Shown: one piece after another, positions 36,506 through 46,074 of the stretch
How positions within the stretch are numbered: the first letter of the stretch is position 1
Layout: every line of letters begins with the position of its first letter
Origin: Merluccius polli
Lineage: Eukaryota > Chordata > Actinopteri > Gadiformes > Merlucciidae
Assembly (NCBI GenBank): GCA_030340625.1
Contig: JAOPHQ010002072.1
Location: forward strand, 1-64,000
Direction: 5' to 3'
Length of the DNA stretch: 64,000 bases
Translations under genes and position numbers: made by a program
The notes under the pieces: model-generated
The model's database searches: none
Seen by the model: the letters and a program-made list of their open reading frames with translations, nothing else
Told to the model about the DNA's origin: nothing

Positions 36506-39368
36506 GGGCTTGTGGTTGGTTACCACTGCTATGCTTACGAGGAGAGGACGATGGCCACAGCATCGTTGAGGACACTCTCCCCAAACAGTAGCGCATACAA
36601 GTCCACGTCCACCTTCAACTCGTTGAAGATAGCCAGCACCGTCACTGCCAGAGGAAGAGAGGCCAGATCGTTTGCATTAATGGGGAGGCTGTATTATGAA
36701 ATCACGCTATGACTGCATTCTAAAATCAAACTGCATGACTGATCAATACTGATTGTCCTTTTTCAGCACTTTGGAGGATGTGAGAAAGGCAACAAAGAAG
36801 AAGAAGAAGAAGAAACCCTCACGAACACAGGAAAAAACATGGAGAGAGCATGCAGAATCCACAGTGTGTCAGTTTGACTGCTTGTCTGTCGGTCCATCCA
36901 TCCGTACACCTACCTGGGTCTGTCGCTGAGACAATTGCCCCGAAAAAAAGACAGTCAGTGAAGAAGAAATCTCCTCCCAGCTGACCCACAGCCTTCATGA
37001 AGGACACAAAACCATACATGGTCAACCTAGAAGGCAATGTACGACAGATGCATTAGCCACACGGGACATATTGACTCACTCACTCACTCACTCACTCACT
37101 CACACACAACCTACCCAATAACTAAGCACGATATGACTGTTCCCACGAAAGCATAGGTCAGAATGGAGCCAATGTTCCTGAAGAAGTGCCTCTGTGAGCA
37201 AAGATGAGAGAAATATATTGCAGGGATTATTATTATTATTATTATTATTATTATAATAAGTATTATTATTATGGTTGTAGACCTATGCATGCATTACTGC
37301 TACTTTACAGAACAACTAAAATGTGCTCCAATAATGATGATCTCTCTTGTTCTGTATATCAATTGGATATACGTAAAGAATACGAATCATCAAATAATTA
37401 TGTGTTTAGATTTGTTAAATAATATCATCATAATCACATATATCAATCACATAGAATGGAGAATTACACCCCTGGAATAATCGCTAAAGGGCCCCTATTT
37501 TACTACCAGGTTGTTGATGAGTTATTATGACCCATTTCAAAATCTCTTTTTGTCATCACAATTTCTGTGTATCTCGGCAGCTGGATGGTGTTGATTGGTG
37601 GACTGTATCAACTGTTGGAGTTTATCTGTCCTTCATACATCTGAGTGGAAACCCCCACTTTTGACATCACAAATGGGTAGATTTTGACAAAGGCTTTTAA
37701 TGGCTTATCAACCTTACACCTGGTGGTAAATAATGGACTTTTAAAGTGTAAGTGAACCTCCTGTTTCAGCTCGAATTCGAACACTATGAGATTTTCTAGG
37801 AGTTCTAGGAAGGACGGGAGTTATCCCCATGGTTACGACCCACGCCAACTTTGTGATACATTTCCCCCCGAGAAACTTAACCCTCTCTCGGGCGCAGCCA
37901 TCAGCATCAACCGTCGCCCAGACGGAGCGCCACACATCCGCACACACCTGCCGCCAGTGTCCCTTCGCCATGACGTCGAAGGGTTACCTTTGAGGCACTT
38001 TGACGTCATGAAAGGAACGCAGCTTGAGTTCAGAGCAGAGTAGAGCGCTCACTAACTGGTTGGTGGAGACCGGCAAAAACATCTTATTTGAGTAACACTG
38101 ACAAAATGGCATTACTATGTTGAAGATCATATAAGACATTTAAAACAAAACAAAAAAGATTTTGGGTTCACCGACACTTTAATATTACCATAATATTATT
38201 ATCATCGATGGAAACCAGAGCATCTGTGCCTGAAGTGTATTGGTCCAGCTTACCCTTTTCAAGCTGTAACCAGCATGGAAGATGATCGGAGGCAGCAAAA
38301 TGTTGAAAAACACTTCTGGGTCAAAGGTCACCTGAGGAAACAAAGTCAAAGTGAGAGATTGATAAAAGTGATCTCAAATGTCCATTTATTTGCAGTGTAA
38401 TTAATAGACGGCCAACGAATTTGGTGCACCGATACGTTTCCAGTACTCATACTAGTATGCAGTAATGGGGTGGACATGGCATTCAACATCCATTCCATCT
38501 TTCCAATCAGTCTATCAGTTTCCATCTCATTTTGGTTTCTTGGTCCATCTCCTTGCCTTCCTCAGCATCTCGTCATCCTGTACTTGGTGGCCGTTGCCCC
38601 GGCTGACCTCTCCCTTCAGGATGTACTCAAAGAACCGCCCGTTGACGTTGACCAGCAGGGTGGCGGTGCTGGCGTTCACGGCGCAGCTGGGGATCACGTT
38701 ATTCAGGTTCTGGGGCACGTGGACCCCGAACCGGAGGATCACGCCCACCAGCAGACCTGGGGGGAAAGACACCACAGTTAGTCCTGAGACCCGGGTTGTG
38801 TAGACACTGTGGGTCCATGTGTACCTTCACAGCAGATATTTCCACACAACAGCACACTTACAGAACAGTACCACCTATAGTATAGCTGGGGACAGACAGT
38901 ATAACTGGTAACGTGTGTAATAAAGTATTGAGGAGATGCACGTTAACAGTGAGGATTGGTTGACGCTGACAGTGAATGTTTAAAGGAAAACTTTTATTAT
39001 CATAATCCATGTGGAGGATGTGTAATTGTGATAGTAGTAGTTATGCGTTTTCACTACAGCAGCTATTACTAACTCGTGTTGTAAATGTACTTTATTTACG
39101 TTGACGCCAATTGGTCAGGAGCCTTACCATAAATCATCGCAAGTCCCGTTTCGTGGAGGAACCGAAATCGACGATGTTTGAACAACCATATCGTTAAAAT
39201 GGTGAGTGTTAAGAGCATTATGAATATAAGCAGATTGGCACTGTCCTGTCTGTGGCTCTCCTCAGCCATCCTCTCCGTGGCTACGTTGTCCATGGCAGAG
39301 CTGTCGCCTCGGCTCCCAGCTAGCATGAACGGCAACAGACAAGGCGCCAACATACACGCAGACGACAT
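23188..39368 (-). CDS. slc9a6: Endosomal sodium/proton exchanger 6 (NHE6)
   Basis: Sixteen exons in consistent phase: 39368-39128, 38756-38557, 38331-38254, 37191-37115, 37026-36914, 36644-36539, 32352-32211, 32020-31915, 31796-31708, 31389-31276, 30311-30200, 29057-28904, 25696-25666, 25495-25410, 24313-24208 and 23481-23188 (stop TAG). They total 682 aa, close to human NHE6. Visible landmarks include ESHRQDSANLLIFIMLLTLT, FFNILLPPIIFHAGYSLKRR, GAIVSATDPVTVLAIF, the ion-binding FGESVLNDAVAIV, HYTYNNLSPESQERTKQ, GLRGAMTFALSIRDTATYARQ and the tail LDRELALGEHELVIRGTRLVLPMDD. The protein exchanges Na+/K+ for H+ and sets the pH of early and recycling endosomes. I chose the second in-frame ATG (A at -3) over one 36 bp upstream; both are possible. 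NHE7 and NHE9 are close paralogues, but adjacency to fhl1 and adgrg4 matches human SLC9A6. Intron 2 is GC-AG and intron 7 is AT-AC. Confidence 0.95.
23886..23985. mobile_element. Retroposon 3'-end fragment
   Basis: CACTTTTATTTGTATAGCAC, then GTTATCTGAGGACAC and AGCAGGTCTAGACC is a widespread fish repeat tail. Only a short fragment is present, in an slc9a6 intron. Confidence 0.5.
24018..24194. repeat. (TG)n-rich microsatellite tract
   Basis: Several TG runs with GCATG and GCGTG variants immediately downstream (gene sense) of slc9a6 exon 15. Confidence 0.9.
24314..25409 (-). other. slc9a6 intron 14, possible U12-type GT-AG intron
   Basis: The donor is AA|GTATCCTTCC, one base from the U12 consensus. 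A partial branch-point match (GCCCTTGAT, forward 24333-24341) lies about 20 nt from the acceptor CGTCCAG|C. The donor fits well but the branch site is weaker than in introns 7 and 10. Confidence 0.5.
26046..26449. mobile_element. Non-autonomous hAT-type transposon with 8-bp duplication
   Basis: Terminal inverted repeats CAGGGGTGCACATAACT and AGTTATGTGCAGCCCTG (one mismatch) are flanked by the exact 8-bp target-site duplication CTTATAGG at 26038-26045 and 26450-26457. The 404-bp body is GC-richer than the surrounding intron and has no transposase. An 8-bp duplication with CAG ends is the hAT signature. Confidence 0.88.
27340..27970. repeat. Dispersed repeat family R1, copy A (interrupted)
   Basis: Shares AAAAGTGAAGCTCTAGTTTA, AACATGCATCAACTCGCATT, GTACCGCTAGACCC and GGAACGATCTGCGCTCCC with copies at 30,684-30,955 and 35,941-36,240 (the latter inverted). 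This copy contains an extra segment of about 310 bp (27,403-27,715) that is CpG-rich and absent from the other two, so it is probably a later insertion. Confidence 0.75.
30322..30330 (-). promoter_or_regulatory. U12-type branch-point sequence, slc9a6 intron 10
   Basis: TTACTTGAC, one base from the minor-spliceosome branch consensus TTCCTTRAY, with its adenosine about 12 nt before the acceptor GTGTAG|GTGGCA. Confidence 0.7.
30684..30955. repeat. Dispersed repeat family R1, copy B
   Basis: Contains AAAGCTCTAGTTCACTATAC, AACATGCAACAATTCGCATT and GGAACGATCTGCGCT in the same order as copy A, without the CpG-rich insertion. It lies inside slc9a6 intron 10. Confidence 0.75.
31215..31258. repeat. 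(TG)n microsatellite
   Basis: Lies about 20 bp inside slc9a6 intron 10, right after the U12-type donor. Confidence 0.9.
31679..31893. repeat. (TG)n microsatellites flanking slc9a6 exon 9
   Basis: TG runs at 31679-31704 and about 31834-31893 lie on both sides of the 89-bp exon 9. Both are CA repeats in gene sense. Confidence 0.92.
32021..32210 (-). other. slc9a6 intron 7, AT-AC U12-type intron
   Basis: No usable GT follows exon 7. The exon ends ...GCCCTG and the intron starts ATATCCTTTT, the AT-AC minor-intron donor. The 190-bp intron ends TTCCAGTCAC|GTGACC, with a U12 branch site TCCCTTAAC about 18 nt before the end. Splicing gives TAL|VTKFTKLRDF, matching the family exactly. An AT-AC intron is a known property of mammalian NHE6, so this is conserved. 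Confidence 0.92.
33338..33804. mobile_element. MITE with TTA duplication (PIF/Harbinger type)
   Basis: Inverted ends TAGAGTGGTGCAGGAATGA and (reverse complement) TAGAGTGGTGCAGGGATGA bracket 467 bp, flanked by TTA on both sides (33335-33337 and 33805-33807). A further internal inverted pair is CCAATGGG / CCCATTGG. No ORF of note. It lies in slc9a6 intron 6. Confidence 0.85.
35941..36240. repeat. Dispersed repeat family R1, copy C (inverted)
   Basis: Reverse complement of copy A: GGGACCTGCGTTGGACATGG, GGTCTAGCGGTAC, TTTTGTAATGTGAATTGATG and AGAGCTTCACTTTTCTT appear in inverse order, with no CpG-rich insertion. Between 32.7 and 36.5 kb the remaining intron 6 sequence shows no exon. Confidence 0.75.
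36474..36508. repeat. (TG)n followed by poly-G
   Basis: TG repeats run into about 19 consecutive G residues some 30 bp downstream (gene sense) of the slc9a6 exon 6 donor; in the sense strand this is poly-C. Confidence 0.93.
37228..37270. repeat. (ATT)n microsatellite
   Basis: Short TTA/ATT run in the slc9a6 intron between exons 3 and 4, on the exon 4 side. Confidence 0.9.
37486..37745. repeat. Fold-back repeat family F1, copy 1
   Basis: Starts AAGGGCCCCTATTTTACTACC and ends ACACCTGGTGGTAAATAATG. The two halves are imperfect reverse complements (CCCATTTC.../...TGACATCACAAATGGGTAGA). It shares sequence with copies at 45,086 and 50,051. Confidence 0.75.
37740..38183. mobile_element. MITE with TTAAAGTGT ends abutting fold-back copy 1
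   Basis: The left end TTAAAGTGTAAGTGAACC is inverted at the right end as GGTTCACCGACACTTTAA. It encloses about 440 bp that is CpG-richer than the intron. An ORF of 85 aa inside is not recognisable. Its left end overlaps the last bases of the fold-back element, so one probably inserted beside or into the other. Confidence 0.7.
38558..38562 (-). other. GC-AG intron donor, slc9a6 intron 2
   Basis: Exon 2 ends CTGAGGAAG and is followed by GCAAGG (intron begins at 38556), the GC-donor consensus. The downstream acceptor CTCAG|GTGACC restores the reading frame LRK|VTFDPEVF. Confidence 0.85.
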
Positions 39369-39664
39369 CTTGCCGCCCGTTAGGTAACGGGATATAAATT
39401 GCATTATGGCTCCCGGTTAACCGTTATGTTTTTGTGGTTATTTAATGACGACATAGATAGGAACCTGACGACCGTCGCCGAGATCGCATTGGACCAATGA
39501 ATGCTGAGCTTCTTCCGTAGCCCTCATCAAAACATTGGCACTTCCGTTTCTTTTCAAAATAAAATAACAAGCCTATGGCATGTTTAGAAACCTTACTAGT
39601 AAATAAGTGAATTATTCAAGTACGTGCGCATTTTGGACATTAAATTAATATGACATAATAATTG

Positions 39665-39722
<58 letters not shown>
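39665..39722. repeat. (ATA)n microsatellite
   Basis: About 19 AAT units in the slc9a6-il2rg intergenic region. Confidence 0.95.
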
Positions 39723-39960
39723 CACAACAAAGTAATTTGCTCCTGAAGCGCAATCCCTGTTGAAAATACTACCATACTAATAAGCTTTCACACACACGCA
39801 CACACACATGTAAGGAATAATGTTATGGTTTATTCCGTTTACCACTGTTACCAACAATGATAAGCTTATATACATAGAAACAGAAATGACCAAAAAACAA
39901 AGAACAGTGAATCTTTTCCTCTGTTGTCTACAATTTGGATGGAGTCATCTATATTTGGAG

Positions 39961-40412
39961 ATAGTGGGTACTGTGGGCCGGGACAGTGGGTACTGTGGGC
40001 TGGGACAGTGGGTACTGTGGGCCGGGACAATGGGTACTGTGGGCTGGGACAGTGGTTACTGTGAGCCGAGACAGTGGTTACTGTGAGCCAAGACAGTGGG
40101 CACTGTGGGCCGAGACAGTGGGTAACGTGAGACGAGACAGTGGGTACTGTGAGACGAGACAGTGGGTACTGTGGGCCGAGACAGTGGTTACTGTGAGCCG
40201 AGACAGTGGTTATTGTGAGCCAAGACAGTGGGCACTGTGGGCCGGGACAGTGGGTACTGTGGGCCGAGACAGTGGGTAACGTGAGACGAGACAGTGGGTA
40301 CTGTGAGACGAGACAGTGGGTACTGTGAGCCCAGACAGTGGGTACTGTGGGCCGAGACAGTGGGTACTGTGAGATGAGACAGTGGGTACTGTGAGCCGAG
40401 ACGGTGGTTACT
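39961..40412. repeat. 22-bp minisatellite, about 20 copies
   Basis: Units of the form CAGTGGGTACTGTGGGCCGG plus GA, with variants (TGGTTACTGTGAGCC, GTAACGTGAGACGAGA). A block of alternating variants recurs, suggesting a higher-order period. Open frames on both strands arise from the repetition and are not genes. Confidence 0.93.
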
Positions 40413-41000
40413 TTTTGAAAACACAATGCTTCTGGTTTATTCAGGTCATTGGCACATATTTATACAGTATCAAAACATGTTGTATGCGGCCCGTCAAGGC
40501 CCTGTCCAGAATGACGTGTTCAGCACCCCCAAGACGACAGTGTCTGAGTATCAGGAGAAGCAGAACAATTTCGCTGAGTTATAGGTGAAGCAGGTACTGT
40601 GTGGGGGAAGAGATATTACACCTTGGGCTGGAGAAACCTTACAAGCGTCTCAAGGATAACAGATAAGGCAGTCGCTCTGCCCTCGCACATTTAGTAAACA
40701 TGAAGAATTGGTGCACAGTGAAGTGGACAGTTACCAACAGACAAATATAATAAAGAATAATACCAAGTTCATATTGATATATGAGACACAACTCCTAATA
40801 TATATGATCTAAAATATCATCCATAGGTTCCATCAACACTTTGGGTAGTATTTGTAATGTTTGAGGACAGGTACATAGGCTACATGTTTGCTTCCGCTCA
40901 CAGGAAACCAAAACCAGCAGTATGAGACGTAAAAGGAAGTGATGAACAGATATGAGACTTACTGTTTTAAAAGTTGCTGCCTTATTTGCTGTGTAACAGC

Positions 41001-41094
41001 ATGGCTGTGGGACTGCTTCTCCTCTACCTTAATGGCCTTGTATTTTGTGAAGAACCTCCTGGTAAGTCTTCATTCCTAGTAATATTACATTTTA

Positions 41095-41146
<52 letters not shown>

Positions 41147-44100
41147 TTATTTATTATTATTATTATTATTTATTTATTTTTTAATTTTTTTTGGGGGGGG
41201 GGGTTGATCAATACTGATCATGATACTTTACTTCATCGGCTAAGTCAAATACATTTTTGTTACATATGCTACAAATATAAAACATTTAAGCCATTACTCT
41301 TTTGACCTTTCTAACCATTTCTATTTCCGCTTACATGGAATTTCCCTTGACATCAACTCATACTCACTTCCCCGGTCTGTGTGTCCCTTATATGAGCATT
41401 CATAGTGTCGCTGCAAAGATATTATAATGTATTATAAATGTTCACATTTAAAGAAACTACATTACAATCCCCTCTGTGCCCCTTCATTCACTCTTGTCTT
41501 TCAGATGTAAACTGTTTGGTGGTGAATTTAGACTATGTTCACTGCATGTGGAAGGGATCTACCACCCCAGATGTCAATATCACTTTCTATACCAGGTGAG
41601 TCAAACCTTAACTGATGGATTGTTAGCAGGCAAAGTAAATGAAATGAGCTCCTTAAAGGTTTTAACCCACAGCATGATGTAAAGAACAACACGTATGCTC
41701 CTCATACACCTATTGCTGCCTTTTAAAGTGTTGATCATCATCAACATCTTTCACATTGTGTTTATAATGCAACCGTGTTCACTGTTGTATATGTGATGCA
41801 CCCTCAGGTTTGGCGAGGTTTTCAATGAGTGTGCCAGATATGTGTTGGAGAACACCACTATCGTGGGCTGTGATCATCCCTATGAGGGGCTACTAGTGAA
41901 AAGGTCCTCCATATTCTTCACCAAACTGGTGCTGGGAAACTGCAGCTTTGTGAAGAGGCACACACTCCAATCAAAAGGCATGCCTCCCACCCAGTCTTTT
42001 TAATGTGTCTTTAAAGGGTACTTTACTTTGTCTAAAGATATTACATAAATTATATTGGTATTTGAATGAAAACACTGCCATATTTGATGCCACATGATAC
42101 AACAAACAGCCAGCAATCTAGGCCTTCTTAACAAACAGCTAAACCAACCCAATCACCAAACCACAACAACAAAACATTTGACATTTGCTTTTGATTCTAA
42201 CTTTGAAAATCTTAAGTGTCCTGTGATCCTAAAACTGTATTCTGTGTCAACACCAGTCAAGCTGAATGCCCCCATCAATTTGAGTGTAAAAATGGGCGCC
42301 GACTCGAACCTGTGGTACTACTGGAATTATACCTGCAATAATCACTGTATAGTGAGCCAAGTGCGCCACAGGATAAAAGAAAATGAGTGGAATCCTAAGG
42401 TATAAACCAATCATTTTTAATGAATACATACAAAGTTACAAACATTGTGATTATGGGAGGATACCATGAACTCACCTTGGGGTCTAGACATATGCATGAC
42501 CATCTTATAATGAAACACATGCATCCCTGTTGTAATACAATGATTGCTTTCATGGCCATCTGTCCAACAACTAGCGGTTGAAAGGTTATAATGATGTTTT
42601 GGTGCACCAGAGACTAGCCTACGTCATTAGGTCAATTACCTCAAAAGTTTGTCTTTCAAAGGCATCTTCTTTTGTTTAAATCATCAGATATCATCAGATA
42701 ATTATATCTTTCCGCCACATTCCTATTCCTATTACTTTCTTTTCCTCACAGCAACCCCTCATCCAGAATGAGAATAAATACTGCATCAACCTGCCCTCGA
42801 GCGGCTACCGCTACGAGCTGCAGGTGAGAAGCACCATAAGCGACATTTGTGGAAAGTCTGACTTCTGGAGTGACTGGAGTTCACCGGTCTTCTGGGGGTC
42901 CACGAGTGAAAGCAGCACAGGTAAAAAAACAACAAAAAAAACAACACAATAAAAACTTCCAGGAAAACAAAAACGCATGTCTGTTTATTGATATAGTACT
43001 ACATTTGTAAAGGGCTTCACAGGCCCACGTACCATTGTGTTTAAACATGTGTAGAGGATTACGATGTAAAGCAAGGTTTAACTTTAAAGCAAGGTTTACT
43101 TATGCATAATACAATATGTATTCATAAGACCTAAAACCCGCACTTTGTAATTTTCCCATTAGCAGCCTCTAGTGGATTGAATTGTAGCTACAGTTATAGC
43201 TATATCATTTTCCGAGAAGTCTGAGATTTCCCCCCGGTTTATAGAGGACCAATTCCCTGGATGGATTGAGTCAAGGATGGGCACATTTTATTCTTGAGAA
43301 ACCTTCTGATTCAGATATGTTTTAATGGAGTAAATAACTGAGGTAGTTACATTGTTAGTTACAAAGTTACATTGCAGGTTTAATCTTTTCAAATGTATGT
43401 CTGTCAGGCACAGCTGACTCTGTGTCCGTGTGGACCCCAGTGTTGTGGGCTCTGGTGGGGTCAATCATCTTCGTTCTATTGGTCACCGTCTTGGTGCAAC
43501 ACGAAAGGTGCATTGATCTTTCTTTTAACATTTAATATTATTCACAGTAAGAGCAACCAACAAAGTATGGTTTCATCTCATTTTATGAAGTTGACAAATC
43601 TGTTTCAAACTGTTTTCAAGCAAGAGTCTGCTGGGTCTTTTTTATTGGCATGCAAAAAAATACAATAAATGTATAACATGGTAGAAGACTGAAGAACTAT
43701 ATGTGAAAGTTTAATCCCATCTAATCCACAGAAGAAAAGAAAATTAGAAATAGAGAAAGTCTGTCCATATTTTTCAAAGATGATGGAACCTGTTTCTTTC
43801 TTCTGTGCAGGCTCAAAGTCATTGTGATCCCCATTCTCCCAGACCCAGGCAAGAACCTGGCTAAAATCCTGGCTGATCCTGGCAATGTAGAGGTTAGTAA
43901 CATTAAAGGCCTTCTATCTATAAAAGAGATATTGCTATATAGCCTATGAATTGAATGAAAAGCCAAAGTATTGGATATAGTTCTTAAAATAAGTAAATGC
44001 ATCACTGGAGCACTCCCAATGGGGGAAAGTTCTTATTTCCCCCACGTAAAGGAAATATGCATATGAGGACATTTAAGGTATTATTATTTTTCAATTCTGG

Positions 44101-44381
44101 AGGATTGGCTGCCCATCTCCAAGAGCATCAAGGAGGGGTTCAAGGCGAACTACAGTGAGCGTGCCTGTTCTGTTCGTGAGTACAGCCGTATTTCACAGTC
44201 CGCCAGCGAGAGCTCTGTGGACCAGAGTTCCTCTGACCAGAGCTCTGGTAGCTGTGCATCTTCAGTCGCCACTGATCAAACCAACTGCTCAGTCTCCCTC
44301 CAGATGAATGAACCTGCAGGACCTACCGCCTCCACCTCCACCATTCCTTTTTCATCTGTTGAAAGGCATAGGGCTGGTTAG
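41001..44381 (+). CDS. il2rg: Cytokine receptor common gamma chain (IL-2 receptor gamma)
   Basis: Eight exons in consistent phase: 41001-41061, 41505-41595, 41808-41977, 42257-42399, 42752-42920, 43408-43507, 43811-43892 and 44103-44381 (stop TAG), giving 364 aa. Order: signal peptide (MAVGLLLLYLNGLVFC); first fibronectin-III domain with a cysteine pair (NCLVVNLDYVHCMW); second domain ending in the cytokine-receptor box WSDWS within FWSDWSSPVFWGS; one membrane helix (VLWALVGSIIFVLLVTVLV); a box-1-like proline motif (PILPDPGK) for JAK binding; and a serine-rich tail. The spacing and the WSxWS...WGS context match mammalian IL2RG. This subunit pairs with IL-2, 4, 7, 9, 15 and 21 receptors and signals through JAK3 in lymphocytes. 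Adjacency to snx12 matches human Xq13.1. Intron 3 appears to use a GC donor (AAAAG|GCATGC), because a stop follows before any GT. Confidence 0.9.
41103..41205. repeat. (TA)n, (TTA)n and poly-G cluster in il2rg intron 1
   Basis: TA repeats, TTTATAT and TTA runs, then a T-rich stretch ending in about ten G residues. Confidence 0.85.
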
Positions 44382-44493
44382 GAGACGGGTTGTTTTGTGC
44401 CAGGGTTTTTTTCAGGGTTTCAGGTTGTTTTTTGGTCAAATGTCCAAGATTCATGGTCAATTCCATTCATGTGGCAGTGTGCGCTATGAGAGA

Positions 44494-44516
44494 AATAAAA
44501 GGAGAAAGAAAATAAA
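44494..44516 (+). terminator. il2rg polyadenylation signals
   Basis: AATAAA at 44494-44499 and again at 44511-44516, about 115-135 bp after the stop, giving a short 3' UTR. Confidence 0.6.
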
Positions 44517-45085
44517 GGCCCTAAAAAAATGGCCCTGTCTTGCCCTAAAACACCTAACACTGGGGTGTAGAGGCCTGCTATATGCTTGAAATTAAAGCAT
44601 GTCACAGGAAACCACTTTAATGTTTAGTTACTTGCCAACTGACATCAATAATTTGATCTAAGCTGAAACAGCAATTGCAAAAACCTCAGTGCAGTGTTCA
44701 ATGCAGTTCATAATGTTCGATTTTAGTATGAGGTGACAGCAAATGTAGCAAAAGTAAGTTGAGGTATAAATATTACATATGAGGTGCATCTGTAAAACAA
44801 TATATTTACATTTTCCTGGGTAGTTGTTGCATTTTCTCCTCATTTAAAGGTGGAAAATACATAATTATATTTAACAATATGGTCACAACACCAATGCAGT
44901 CAACATGATAATGACAGTGTAGGAAATATGGTTTAATATTTGTATAGGCCTAAATAACACCTGCAGTTGGACTGCATTTCCACTGCTGTACCGTATGTCG
45001 ATGAGAAAATGTGTGACTTATATAGATGTATAGTTCTGCCACTAGCCTAGTTCACTAAGTGGATATCTGAGTAGTTTTCATAACC

Positions 45086-45371
45086 TTTAAAGGTCCCCTA
45101 TTTTACCACCGGGTGTGACGTTGATTACCCATTACAAGCCATGTCAAAATCTACCCTCTAATGACATCACAAGTGGGAGTGTCCACCCAGATGTATGATG
45201 ATAGATCAACTACCAGTCTACCCAGTGGACTGTACCAACTGGTAGGCTGCTCTATTTATCGTACATCTGGGTGGACAATCCCACTTGTGATGTCATTAGA
45301 GGGTAGATGTTGACATGGCTTGTAATGGGTAATCAACATCACACCTGGTGGTAAAATAGGGGACCTTTAAA
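45086..45371. repeat. Fold-back repeat family F1, copy 2 (best preserved)
   Basis: The left arm starts TTTAAAGGTCCCCTATTTTA and the right arm ends with its reverse complement. The arms (over 110 bp each, including TGACATCACAAGTGGGAG / CTCCCACTTGTGATGTCA-type sequence) pair almost throughout the 286 bp. No ORF. It lies between il2rg and snx12. Confidence 0.88.
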
Positions 45372-45598
45372 ATGTTTTTTTTTTTTTTATAGAGTAATGG
45401 CTTAAATGTTTATATTCTGATGATGTATTCTTGTGTCTTGTGTTTTTTTTTTTATTGTTCCTTTTTTAATTGTATTAACTGTATTAATTGTCTCTTATAT
45501 ATCATGTGTATACTTTAATCAATGATACTTTAGACTAGAAAAGTAGTTTTGTATGCCAATAAATAGCTTCCATCAATAGCTTCGACGCTTGCCTTGAT

Positions 45599-45599
45599 A

Positions 45600-45686
<87 letters not shown>
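45599..45686. repeat. (TTA)n microsatellite
   Basis: About 29 TTA units directly before the snx12 CpG-rich promoter. Confidence 0.95.
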
Positions 45687-45714
45687 GTATTTGTGTCTTA
45701 ATAAACAATACACC

Positions 45715-46074
45715 CCCAACCGGCCCTGGTGCTTGGTCCACGGTCCCGGGGCTCCGGGGAGAGGCGCCCCGCGGCGGGCGGTCCGTTAGAGGGAGCAGCG
45801 CGTCCCGCACGCGGAAACCTAGACCACGCATTTCTTCCAGAAGAAGGGCAGGGCGCTGGGTGGCTGCTCCCCGCGAGACACACACAGAGAGAGCCGCCGT
45901 TACAGCCAGCACCACCGGGCCGGGGTCGCTCACCTCGCTGAAGCCGTCAGCTCATCCGACAACTTTTATGTATTCGTGTTAAAAAAAGAGAAAATAATCC
46001 CGTTTAGTTTTGGGGTTGCGTTTCATTTTGTTTGAAGGCGGATTTCTCCGGTTGGCCGTCCAGCGCACCAAAAA
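45715..46074 (+). promoter_or_regulatory. snx12: CpG-rich promoter and leader of snx12
   Basis: The 360 bp before the snx12 ATG are strongly enriched in G+C and CpG (for example CCCCGCGGCGGGCGG) compared with flanking AT-rich DNA, and have no TATA box. This is a typical housekeeping CpG-island promoter. Antisense open frames here are composition artefacts. Confidence 0.65.

Larger units (their letters stand above)
39369..41000. other. Head-to-head intergenic region between slc9a6 and il2rg
   Basis: About 1.6 kb separate two divergent start codons. The slc9a6 side (39,369-39,560) is moderately CpG-rich. The rest holds an (ATA)n microsatellite and a 22-bp minisatellite. AAAGGAAGTGATG at 40931-40943, about 60 bp before the il2rg ATG, matches an ETS-factor site; mammalian IL2RG promoters depend on such sites. 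Confidence 0.5.

Noticed and set aside
45535..45941. 132-aa minus-strand frame across the snx12 promoter
   Set aside because: It crosses a TTA microsatellite (poly-Asn) and a CpG island, so it is a composition artefact.
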